From Saccoglossus kowalevskii (taxonomy: Eukaryota > Hemichordata > Enteropneusta > Harrimaniidae): a DNA stretch of 11,347 nucleotides. Each line of letters begins with the position of its first letter. The first letter of the stretch is position 1. Below, in pieces: positions 1 through 8,326 of this stretch. The notes under the pieces are model-generated. The model did not search any database. It was not told the origin of the DNA and saw only the letters and a list, made by a program, of their open reading frames with translations. The stretch covers positions 1 through 11,347 of the forward strand of contig NW_003155782.1 of NCBI RefSeq assembly GCF_000003605.2, given 5' to 3'. The position numbers were made by a program, and so were the translations under genes.

Positions 1-511
1 AATGTCAGGTTCCATTCGCTCAGTGATGTGGTTACTCAATGTCAGGTCCCATTCACTCAGTGATGTGGTTATTCAATGTCAGGTCCCATTCACTCAGTGA
101 TGTGGTTACTCAATGTCAGGTCCTATTCACTCAGTGATGTGGTTACTCAATGTCAGGTCCCATTCACTCTGTGATGTGGTTACTCAATGTCAGGTCCCAT
201 TCTTTCAGTGATGTGGTTACTCAATTTCAGATTCCATTTGCTCAGTGATGTGGTTACTCAATGTCAGGTCCCATTCACTCAGTGATGTGGTTACTGAATT
301 TCACGTCCCATTCACTCAGTGATGTGGTTACTCAATGTCAGGTCCCATTCACTCAGTGATGTGGTTACTCAATGTCAGGTCCCATTCACTCAGTGATGTG
401 GTTACTCAATGTCAGGTCCCATTCACTCAGTGATGTGGTTACTCAATGTCAGGTCCCATTCACCCATTGATGTGGTTACTCAATGTCAGGTCCCATTCAC
501 TCAGTGATGTG
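1..511. repeat. 37-bp minisatellite, 13 full units plus 30 bases
   Basis: A head-to-tail array with unit starts at 1, 38, 75, 112 and every 37 bases to 482, with no insertion or deletion in the whole tract. The unit opens AATGTCAGGTCCCATTCACT and continues with CAGTGATGTGGTTACTC. Most copies differ from consensus at none to two sites. The divergent ones start at 1, 186, 223, 297 and 445. The array stops abruptly at 511 within a unit and the sequence becomes unrelated AT-rich DNA. It begins at the first base of the window, so it probably extends upstream. Each typical unit contains the palindrome TCACTCAGTGA. The period is not a multiple of three and the unit carries stops, so it does not encode a repeat protein. 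Confidence 0.97.
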
Positions 512-1150
512 TCTGAATATTATGTCCAATAATGTTTGTGTATGACTTGTTAAACAATTATACAACATGAGACTAGAAGATATTTTATGATGATTTCAAT
601 TGTCATTGCTACTGTGTACACAAAATATATATAATGACCCATATGTTGATATGAACCTATGTCTCTATCAAACCCAAATGGCCAAATGGTGGCTATATGT
701 GTGGTAACAAATCAAAATTAATTATTTCTACTATTCTGCAACTAAAGTAACCCCAGTCATGTTTGGATTATTTCATTCAAAATTCTGTAAACACATTGAT
801 CATTATATTTTTTCACAAATCAGATTAAAAATGACTGATTGGCATTGTCATAGTTTAAAAAATGCTTGTTCCAGAGCCATATCTCTGGCTTGCTTTGATG
901 CACATACATTAATACATATTGTCAAAATTATTGACATGCATTCATTTCATGTTCTCTGATTCAATATGGCTGACTTATGTGTGTTGGAGTAGAAATTCTC
1001 GTAGATTACGGCTTTTTAGAACATTACTTTGTTTTGAAAGATTGCATTCACCTCTAGTGATATTTATATATGGTATATGATTTTTTTGTCTTTAAAAAGG
1101 TTTTTGTCTCAGGTGCCAGTTTAGGACATTGAATGTCACTGTTGTCTCTC
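512..1150. other. AT-rich non-coding stretch
   Basis: No convincing gene is seen. A 66-codon open frame at 759-959 has no splice context or recognisable motif and is probably chance. The segment near 961-993 (CAATATGGCTGA, then TTGGAGTA) resembles one near 4444-4481. A CCTCTAGTGATATTTA string at 1051-1066 resembles a similar string near 3069. Confidence 0.6.
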
Positions 1151-1154
1151 GTGA

Positions 1155-1535
1155 CTTTTATTTTTTGTTAGTGCAAATTGCAAGTGCTGACACATAGAGC
1201 CTTTTCACCACAGAATTCATATTCATGTTTGGGACTACATGACAGGGCTGTGCGGCCATCTCTCTATCAAATGGCAATTTTAATGCGCTATCCTGGCGTC
1301 AACCAGACTCGGTCACACACAAGCACCTGCAGACCTTAACCAAGGTTCCTTCAAAGTCGCATTTGTTAGTGAATGAATCTCGGCCAGTGGAATTGGCCTT
1401 CTCATTGAGTCTGTGGCACACTCACCCAGGGTAGGGGTTGACCCTTTTAATGTTCAGCCTAAGGTAGGATTTAAACTTTGGTCTATCGGTCATGAGTCTG
1501 ATGTGACAACCACTATCCTTCCAGTGACCAGTCAG
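1155..1535 (-). mobile_element. Probable decayed tRNA-derived SINE, minus strand
   Basis: The right end, read on the minus strand, looks like the 5' head of a tRNA-derived SINE. An A-box-like GGATAGTGG (complement of 1510-1518) and a B-box-like GTTTAAATC (complement of 1468-1476, one mismatch to GWTCRANNC) are 33 bases apart, the spacing of a real tRNA gene. Between them lies CTCATGA, which would place a CAT (Met-type) anticodon in the loop, but the anticodon stem no longer pairs. The body (about 1200-1460) is visibly more GC-rich than its surroundings. The minus-strand 3' side ends in an A-rich run (complement of 1157-1169, T-rich on the plus strand). I found no clear target-site duplication and did not recognise the family. 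The left boundary is approximate. Confidence 0.5.
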
Positions 1536-1681
1536 TATATGTATGAATCTACATTGCAAATGGACTGGAGCTGTGTTGTGGGATGAATTGTTTGTAGTTA
1601 TTGAAATAAATATTGAAATATAATCACTGTGATTTTTTTTTAATCTGTGTGAAGTTATGAATTAAAGCAGTTTTATTGAAC

Positions 1682-1702
1682 CACGGTTGCTAAGTAACCG
1701 TG
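1682..1702. promoter_or_regulatory. Palindrome resembling an RFX X-box
   Basis: CACGGTT at 1682-1688 is perfectly complementary to AACCGTG at 1696-1702 across a 7-base spacer. The core GTTGCTAAGTAAC (1686-1698) fits the X-box pattern GTTGCY-N(1-3)-RGYAAC with one spacer base. RFX factors bind such sites, often at cilium genes in animals. Binding here is inference. It lies about 115 bases upstream of the exon candidate at 1818. Confidence 0.35.
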
Positions 1703-1817
1703 ATTGTACCTTGAAAGAATTTAATGCTGCAATCTTCATTACTTCATAAAAAAAGAAAATCAAAGTCCAAATACTACCATGAATTCTGAGTGAGATTGAA
1801 TTTCTTTTCTGATACAG

Positions 1818-1978
1818 GAATAGAACTAAATAGTTTTTGGAGTGAGACAGATCAGTGTTGTTATCAACCACTTGTGTGCAGCAACTGTAAGCGTAACAGT
1901 ACACAACATGCCAAATCTTCTGTTATTGGTGTACAACTTATCTCCATGGAAACAAAGAAAGACAGAAAAACTTCTGAG
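1818..1978 (+). CDS. Candidate internal coding exon, 53 codons, Cys-rich, unknown protein
   Basis: The best protein-coding candidate in the window. A pyrimidine-rich acceptor (TTTCTTTTCTGATACAG, ending at 1817) precedes it and a good donor (GAG followed by GTAATA) follows at 1979. Of the three plus-strand frames only one is open. It takes two leading bases to complete a split codon (phase-1 intron), then 53 codons, and ends exactly between codons (phase 0). Exon residues include FW at 6-7, Cys at 13, 14, 20 and 23 (a CC-x5-CxxC cluster), His30, an N-S-T sequon at 26-28 and a Lys/Arg/Glu-rich tail (KKDRKTSE). The Cys/His spacing could bind zinc or form disulphides; neither is shown. I do not recognise the family. 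The frame stays open past the donor to 2152, a 120-codon stretch from 1790, unusual for such AT-rich DNA, so an unspliced longer exon is possible. Chance remains possible too. Confidence 0.45.
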
Positions 1979-2014
1979 GTAATATATGTGTACATTTGCT
2001 GTTTTACTGTGATA

Positions 2015-2028
2015 GCGCCCTCTAGTGT
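2015..2028 (-). promoter_or_regulatory. CTCF-like motif
   Basis: GCGCCCTCTAGTGT is close to the reverse complement of the animal CTCF core (CCACNAGGGGGCGC); the final base departs from consensus. It lies 37 bases beyond the exon donor at 1979, so would be in the intron if the exon is real. Occupancy is inference. The string also resembles motifs found in dispersed repeats. Confidence 0.35.
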
Positions 2029-2142
2029 TCCTTTTTTTAGATTTGTGAATGGATATAATTTTGTTAGAGATGAAATCAATTCCCAATTATCTATAATTCT
2101 CTCGGTTAACTTAGGCTGTGAAGAGTGCAAAGCCCCAAAAAA

Positions 2143-2202
2143 ACTGAATTAGTATAGGGGCACCACATAGTCTGTCTGCACCAGCTGTTGTTCAAATCCA
2201 AC
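2143..2202 (+). mobile_element. tRNA-like Pol III promoter pair, possible SINE head
   Basis: TAGTATAGGGG (2150-2160) matches an A box of the tRNA-Asp/Gly style and GTTCAAATC (2190-2198) matches the B-box consensus GWTCRANNC at every position, with 29 bases between. CTG-TCTGCAC-CAG (2174-2186) could form a short anticodon-type stem with TGC in the loop. Acceptor and T stems do not pair, so it is not a functional tRNA. It could be the head of a decayed SINE or chance. The 3' extent of any SINE is not visible. Confidence 0.3.
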
Positions 2203-3150
2203 ACTAAATACACATTTAATTAATTTTGTAATCCATGTGGAAAGTTGGAGTGTCACCAGTATAGGTAGACATGGGGGTAAATGAAAGATGTTATTTTCAC
2301 CTCATGTAAGCCTTCCCTACTCGACAATCTCACACTCTATGTATGATGTATGCCCTCTATTTCATTTACCAGTAATCAATTTTATTGATTTCTAACTCGC
2401 GTTTCATAAAAGTATGCCTTTGTTTTTTATAAAATATTTAAATATTTCAAATGGCGTTTGAAAACATCATTGACAAATCGTAAGTCTTAGCCGATGAATA
2501 CCACCCGTATAGAACTGTGGTCAGTTGACCTTTAACCTCTTTTGATACTAGCTCACTTTCACAATTTAACATTCTCTACCAAAGAATAATGCTACTACTT
2601 GTACTTGCATTCTTTCAAATGTATGTCAGCAAACAAATCACTTTACTTCCAAAGGTTTTAAACAAACTTGATAGCATCTATCTTTTGTGTTTGGTTTCTA
2701 CAGTAAATGAAATCATCTCCTTTGATTTTATATAAAAGGTGAGAAGCGTTCAGGATAAATGTTTTATACATATTTATACATGTCACTACAACAACTTCAT
2801 GGTGTAAACATTTTTTTTTTTATATCAATGTTTGCTTAATTATTAATATCTGACAATTTATGTCAAAGCGATGGCAAAGCGTTGGCCCAGACAAAAATGC
2901 AGTCAATTCAGATATAAGACGGGGGCCAATGAAATTCGTACTGTTATATTTTAATTGTAACGGCAATGTTTGAGGAGGCTGAAACATGTGTGTGGTTATG
3001 AGTATTGAAACTTTACGTTCTCTCTAATAGAATTGTCTTGTAAAAATGAGTGATAGGTACAATACTGTCCTCTAGTGGTGATATTTAGAGTAGTGGGTTT
3101 TAGTCCCACTGTAGTAAATGGTATCTGTTCTTATTTCTGGTGAGTGCTAA
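2203..3150. other. AT-rich stretch with weak exon-like pieces
   Basis: No supported gene. Two short pieces have splice signals. ATG at 2451 opens MAFENIIDK and then meets a GTAAGT donor at 2480. The 35 bases at 2704-2738 lie between a strong acceptor (TTTGGTTTCTACAG) and a GTGAGA donor, but every frame passing through is closed, so only a 5'-untranslated or start exon would fit. A short direct duplication (CAAAGCGATGG then CAAAGCGTTGG) lies near 2873. A CTCTAGTGG string is at 3070-3078. A 6-bp perfect hairpin is at 3092-3110 (AGTGGG / CCCACT, 7-base loop). Confidence 0.4.
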
Positions 3151-3156
3151 TGACAT

Positions 3157-3334
3157 TGTTTTCTTAGGGACACTGAGAATTTTGTTTTCTTGGGGATGCT
3201 AGCAACATCTTCTGAGAGACTTCTGAGAGTTTTGGTGTTTGAGAACACTGGCCATTGACCGCCTTGTGAGACAGTAGTGATGTGGTATGTGATCTATCTA
3301 AAAATGCTGTTGTTTTCTGAAGGATGCTTAGTCA
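3157..3334. repeat. Small degenerate direct repeat
   Basis: TTGTTTTCTTAGGGACACTG near 3157 and TTGTTTTCTTGGGGATGCTA near 3182 are adjacent diverged copies about 25 bases apart, and TTGTTTTCTGAAGGATGCTT near 3309 is a third, more distant one. The first also looks like a splice acceptor, followed by an open frame of about 29 codons to a stop, but the repeat makes a coding reading unsafe. Confidence 0.4.
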
Positions 3335-4206
3335 TGTGATATGTTGGATGCAGGCAAATAAACATTAATAAATTTAATGAAAATGTAATAAACACCCACA
3401 AACATTTAATTCTAAAAATTGATTTATGAATAAATGTATATTATCTGGTATTTAGTTGATGTCACATAATTTGCTGTCAAATGCATTGTGATTGTGATGA
3501 ATTGTCATGAAATGTTGAACTCTGTCCTTTGTGAAGTGTGTTGACCAATGATATTAGTATGAATTGCTGACTCATCATATATTCTAGATCAATGGATTTA
3601 TTGCAATCACACCATATACACTGGTACCTTATTTTAATTCATTTGGATAGACCACACCCACTATCAGAAGCTATTCTTGACCATATGTTGGTAATTAATA
3701 TAAAACTTATAAATATTGATCCTTGTTTTGTCTTTTCTCTGACAATAAATAAATTTTGTCTCTAACTTCAACATATTCTCGTTATCCTTCCAATTCAGAG
3801 TTTATGTAAAGGTGGCGCTTTTTATAGTTTGAGGGAAAGTGAATGGTTTATTTTGCTCTTGTTCGTGTCTAAGCAGACTATTGAATGTCCCTGATTTGTT
3901 GATTTAAGATTTTGCTGTGATTAAAAATGAGATGTGTGGAAAGCTGGTCCAGACAGGAGTGGGGATTAGATATAGGGAAGTTCATAGGGACCGAATATTG
4001 ATGACTATTACATTCAGCTGGTGTATTGTACATGAAGCTGTATTTTATTCTGTAATTATTTATCATAGCCACTGCGTTGGCGTACTAAGTGGGTGCTTCT
4101 AGAAACAGCATATTGACTCACTTTGCAGTGACTGGTAGATAGTACTTGTTTCATCTGCTCACCGACTCTCCAGAACTCATTGACTCCCTTGCTCTTTTCA
4201 TTTCAG
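3335..4206. other. AT-rich non-coding stretch
   Basis: Nothing convincing is seen. Short open frames overlap on both strands at 3917-4102 and 3878-4072. Neither has splice context or a recognisable motif, and they are probably chance. AATAAA strings occur within ordinary AT-rich sequence. Confidence 0.6.
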
Positions 4207-4295
4207 TAGCTATCCAGGGTGCATTCGTTGCTAGTTCAATCAAGCCCTTGCCTCTCTACTTGCTTTCTTTGAGGCTCTGGAATCTTATGAAATAG
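4207..4295 (+). CDS. Weak candidate terminal exon
   Basis: A pyrimidine-rich acceptor (GCTCTTTTCATTTCAG, ending at 4206) precedes a piece with a single open frame: two leading bases, then 28 codons to TAG at 4293. The peptide contains AIQGAFVASSIKPLPLYLL and is hydrophobic towards the end. There is no good donor inside, so it would be a last coding exon. Two AATAAA signals follow at 4499-4504 and 4512-4517, a plausible 3'-UTR length. The family is not recognised. The open length is short enough to arise by chance. Confidence 0.18.
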
Positions 4296-4539
4296 CAATA
4301 TTAGTTACCTTTATTTTAATCAATATCTTAGATTTTCAAGTTAAAATTATTATATAGGATAAAAAAAAAAATTTGCATTATTTTACATAATCAGCATATA
4401 AATCTCTCCTACCTGGAACAGGTAGACAGATTATTGGTTATTTTCAAAATGGCTGATTTATGAATATTCGATTGGAGTAAAACTTTGATCACACTCTCAA
4501 ATAAACCAAACAATAAATCACCCACTTTCAAATTTATTT

Positions 4540-5361
4540 TTGTGAAACAGTCAAATTTGGAGCAAACATGTTTAATAATATTAGTCTAAAACTTTATTCC
4601 CTACTTGTGTGTGTTGTGTCATGAACACACTCGATCCATGTTTGATCAAAGATTGTCAGTATTCCATCACAAGAAATAGAAATTAACCAGAAATGTCAAA
4701 TTTTGTCAATGTGACAGGCAAAACTATGAATCTACGAAGAAGTGACTTTAGCGTTTCCGTAATAAATTTGAATACGTTCATATTGTTTCCATTAACACAT
4801 TGCTTCTTAATTTTAATGGTTACAAAGGATGTAACATTATATATTCTTGAAATCTGGGTTTTAGAAATACATGTAGGTATAAAATATGAAATAATGCTTT
4901 AACAGGAATAAAAAGTCATTGTTATTGTAATATCCTAAACTTACAGTTAATGTTAATATATTAATTTTGTCAATAATTCCAAGTAGCCTTCCACCATTTT
5001 GAAGCATTGCCTTCTATATGAACACATTGTCTGGTGACTCATTTTATTGCTACTGATATTGGTATGTCTATGAAGCCTTATATCATGCAGTGTTAAGCTT
5101 TTGACATATAATGGTGTGATTGGTCAGACCCTTCTTACTGAACATTTTGTATATTCCTTTATGACTGAATCAAATCACATACAAGCTTATGTATAAGCTT
5201 GTCACAATATAAATACTTTAAAATATTTTATTTTATCTGGAATTAATTTTCATTCAATAGACTTTTGGGGTGTTTTGTATGGAATTTATTTTCACTGATT
5301 TTTGATGAGTTGATTGTAAAATATAGAAAATAAAAGGTATATTCACTAGAATTTATTTGTC
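4540..5361. other. AT-rich stretch with one strong hairpin
   Basis: No gene supported. The open frame at 4693-4902 shows no motif or splice signals. The clearest structure is a perfect inverted repeat at 5181-5202: ACAAGCTTA, 4-base loop TGTA, TAAGCTTGT. It may be a stem or a scar of a small element. No flanking duplication was seen. Confidence 0.6.
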
Positions 5362-6435
5362 CCCGTTCAGATGAAGGCTGAAAATAGGACTAGTAATTTG
5401 GGTTCGGTTTGTCTGTGTGTCCGTGCGTCTGTGTATCCGTCTGGAGCCATTTCTCGGACACCCTTTGACCCAATTTTCGTTATGATTAAAATAAATATGG
5501 CTGACTGGCAGCCATTATGCCTTCAAATTTGCTAATTTATGATATTTAAACATGTCCGGAACTATTTCTCGGAGCTGTACAGGGTGATTTCACTAAAACT
5601 TTGTATGGTGATCATGCATATTTGATTATAGGTGCACGTCCCTTTTTTTTTTGAGATTCGGTTCAAGATGGCCAACTAGCGGCCTTTTTGTTTTTTTCCG
5701 TATTCCTGCTGATTCCTCCATAATATATGACCTGATTCAGTTCAAAGTTTGTACATAGGTACTATACTTCAAGATAACACAGCACCATGTTTTGTTTTGA
5801 GATGTGATCAAATTTGTCGAAATGGCGGCCATTTTGTTTAATATCTTAAAATCACAGTCTGTAACGTGTTCTGAACTGTTTCTCAGGGCTGAATAGAGTG
5901 AATTCAATCAAACTTTATATGATGTTCATGTATATTGGGTCACACATGCACGTCATATTTTTTTCAAAATTTGGACCAAAATGGTCATTTTTTTTTTTTT
6001 TTTTTCATTTTTTTTTGCCTCTGAAAGATATTGCTTACCGGGTAATTCACTTGAAAGTTTGTACATATGTAGTATAGTGCATGGTAACACAACAACATGT
6101 TTTGTCTTGAGATTTGAACAAATTTGGTAAAAATGGTGGTAAAAAAAACGTATAATATCATTCTGTAACTTGTCCGAAACTGTTTCTTGGATCTGTACAG
6201 GGCGATATGCCCTGATTCAGTTCAAAGTTGATTTGGGCATTTTCAATAAAACTTTGTATGATAACCTTACATATTAGGTTACAGTGCAAGCCATATTTCT
6301 TTTGGAAATACTTGAACAACATTACCCGACTGGCTGTGTTTTTCATTAATGCTATTTCCTCTGTAACATATAGTCTAATTTAGTTCAATGTTTCCACATA
6401 TGTACTATACTGACAGTAACACAATTGATAATCTC
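5362..6435 (+). repeat. Old dispersed repeat with alternating two-part units of about 310 bp
   Basis: A roughly 1.07-kb element of diverged tandem units. It opens with GTCCCCGTTCAGATGAAGGC and a GTCTG/TCCG-rich run (5409-5442), then a partial unit at about 5443. Full units begin with TCCGGAACTATTTCTCGGAG (5555), TTCTGAACTGTTTCTCAGGG (5869) and TCCGAAACTGTTTCTTGGAT (6173), spaced 314 and 304 bases. A second landmark, AGTTTGTACATA or similar, recurs near 5746, 6056 and 6389. Each unit holds two related halves: an ACTTTGTATGGT-type or AGTTTGTACATA-type start leading to a TTTTGAGAT...ATGGC(C/G)-type end. This suggests an ancestral monomer of about 155 bp that was dimerised and then amplified. A T18 run at 5988-6005 interrupts the middle unit. 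No coding frame survives. The element class is unknown to me. Confidence 0.75.
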
Positions 6436-6882
6436 TGTTAGTGTTAAAAAAACATTGATCTTTCATTTTTACATGTCACTTGTACTGAACATTTACATGT
6501 TTGTTTTCACTGAATCGTTTCTACTTTCACAGTATTCACCAATTCCCTCTTTTTATCACAAATAGCCAAATTTTTTGAGTAAAAACTGAAAATTTACTAA
6601 AATGTTGTCTGTTAAAATTAAGGTTCATTTCCAAAAATATTGAAGAATATAAGAAAAAAAGTGCAGATAAATTTGGCAGAGAAAGTCTTGTGGTAAAAAG
6701 GTTGAAGGATGAGATGCATCATTTCAACCTCTTATATGGTAATAGGAGATGAAGGTGACATCGAGGACATGTCATGTTATATATATATTTAGAAAGCTGG
6801 ATGTGGCAGCTTATTAAAAAATGCGATTATTTTTTGTGATTTATTGGCTTTCTTTGTGTCTAAAAATAGCGTTTATGACATT
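6436..6882. other. AT-rich stretch with a 12-bp interrupted hairpin
   Basis: No gene seen. An inverted repeat spans 6699-6730: AGGTTGAA (6699-6706) pairs with TTCAACCT (6723-6730), and inside it GATG (6708-6711) pairs with CATC (6717-6720) around a 5-base loop. At roughly 35-40 bases it is short for a microRNA precursor. Confidence 0.55.
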
Positions 6883-8306
6883 CTTAGTGGTCATCTTAAC
6901 AGTGTATTACATCCATAGTGGTCATCTTAACAGTGTATTACATTCATAGTGGTCATCTTAACAGTGTATTACATTCATAGTTGTCATCTTAACAGTGTAT
7001 TGCAGTCATAGTGGTCATCTTAACAGTGTATTGCAGTCATAGTGGTCATCTTAACAGTATATTGCAGTCTTAGTGGTCATCTTAACAGTGTATGACATTC
7101 ATAGTGGTCATCTTAACAGTGTATTGCTGTCATAGTGGTCATCTTAACAGTATATTGCAGTCTTAGTGGTCATCTTAACAGTGTATGACATTCATAGTGG
7201 TCATCTTAACAGTGTATTGCTGTCATAGTGGTCATCTTAACAGTGTATTACATTCATAGTGGTTATCTTAACAGTGTATTGCTGTCATAGTGGTCATCTT
7301 AACAGTATATTGCAGTCTTAGTGGTCATCTTAACAGTGTATGACATTCATAGTGGTCATCTTAACAGTGTATTGCTGTCATAGTGGTCATCTTAACAGTG
7401 TATTACATTCATAGTGGTTATCTTAACAGTGTATTGCAGTCATAGTGGTCATCTTAACAGTGTATTACGTTCATAGTGGTCATCTTAACAGTGTATTACA
7501 TTCATAGTGGTCATCTTAACAGTGTATTACATTCATAGTGGTCATCTTAACAGTGTATTACATTCATAGTTGTCATCTTAACAGTGTATTGCAGTCTTAG
7601 TGGTCATCTTAACAGTGTATTATAGTGGTCATCTTAACAGTGTATTATAGTGGTCATCTTAACAGTGTATTACATTCATAGTGGTCATCTTAACAGTGTA
7701 TTGCATTCATAGTGGTCATCTTAACAGTGTATTACATTCATAGTGGTCATCTTAACAGTGTATTGCATTCATAGTGGTCATCTTAACAGTTTATTGCAGT
7801 CATAGTGGTTATCTTAACAGTGTATTGCAGTCTTAGTGGTCATCTTAACAGTGTATTGCAGTCAAAGTGGTCATCTTAACAGTGTATTGCAGTCATAGTG
7901 GTCATCTTAACAGTGTATTGCAGTCATAGTGGTTATCTTAACAGTGTATTGCAGTCTTAGTGGTCATCTTAACAGTGTATTGCAGTCATAGTGGGCATCT
8001 TAACAGTGTATTACATTCATAGTGGGCATCTTAACAGTGTATTGCAGTCATAGTGGTCATCTTAGTAGTGTATTTTTGTTATAGTGGTCATCTTAACAGT
8101 GTATTGCTGTCATAGTGGTCATCTTAACAGTGTATTGTAGTCATAGTGGTTATCTTAACAGTGTATTGTAGTCATAGTGGTCATCTTAACAGTGTATTGT
8201 AGTTATAGTGGTCATCTTAACAGTGTATTGTAGTCATAGTGGTCATCTTAACAGTGTATTGCAGTCACAGTGGTCATCTTAACAGTGTATTGTAGTCATT
8301 GTGGTC
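6883..8306. repeat. 31-bp minisatellite, 46 units plus 10 bases
   Basis: An array of CATAGTGGTCATCTTAACAG followed by TGTATT and a variable five-base end (ACATT, GCAGT, GCTGT, GTAGT). Unit starts fall every 31 bases from 6883 to 7596, then two 25-base units missing six bases (starting 7596 and 7621), then every 31 bases from 7646 to a 10-base partial at 8297. Variants are clustered: CTTAG starts, GGTTATC, GGGCATC, GTATATTGC and TGTATGACATT. The last six units mostly share GTAGT ends. There are no unique spacers and no coding frame. The 31-base period is close to three DNA helical turns. Confidence 0.97.
7131..7440. repeat. Duplicated 155-bp five-unit block inside the minisatellite
   Basis: The five units at 7131-7285 are repeated at 7286-7440. 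The order of variants is the same in both (TATATTGCAGT, then the CTTAG/TGACATT unit, then GCTGT, then ACATT, then GGTTATC), and by eye only one base differs (7283 versus 7438). The first three units also match 7038-7130. This is a recent higher-order duplication by slippage or unequal exchange. Confidence 0.9.
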
Positions 8307-8326
8307 CAAAATTTAATTTCTACCAG

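Noticed and set aside
759-959. 66-codon open frame as a gene
   Set aside because: No recognisable domain or splice signals; length is within chance for the window.
1826-2130. Minus-strand open frames opposite the exon candidate
   Set aside because: They overlap the better supported plus-strand exon and have no splice or family signals of their own.
2704-2738. Internal coding micro-exon between good splice sites
   Set aside because: All three through-frames contain a stop, so it cannot be internal coding sequence. A start or untranslated exon is possible but unsupported.
3058-3117. tRNA-like fold with a T-arm-like hairpin (3092-3110)
   Set aside because: The acceptor arms pair at six of seven positions, but only about 28 bases separate acceptor and T arm, too few for D and anticodon arms, and the B-box has two mismatches.
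3166-3254. Exon after the TTTTCTTAG acceptor, about 29 codons
   Set aside because: The acceptor and open frame lie in a degenerate duplicated GTTTTCTT repeat and no good donor follows before the stop.
4693-4902. 69-codon open frame as a gene
   Set aside because: No motif, no splice context and typical AT-rich residue bias.
6158-6346. 62-codon minus-strand open frame
   Set aside because: It lies in the third unit of the decayed repeat; other units do not keep the frame.
6883-8306. CRISPR-like regular repeat
   Set aside because: Units are head to tail with no unique spacers, and the window otherwise looks eukaryotic. It is a minisatellite.
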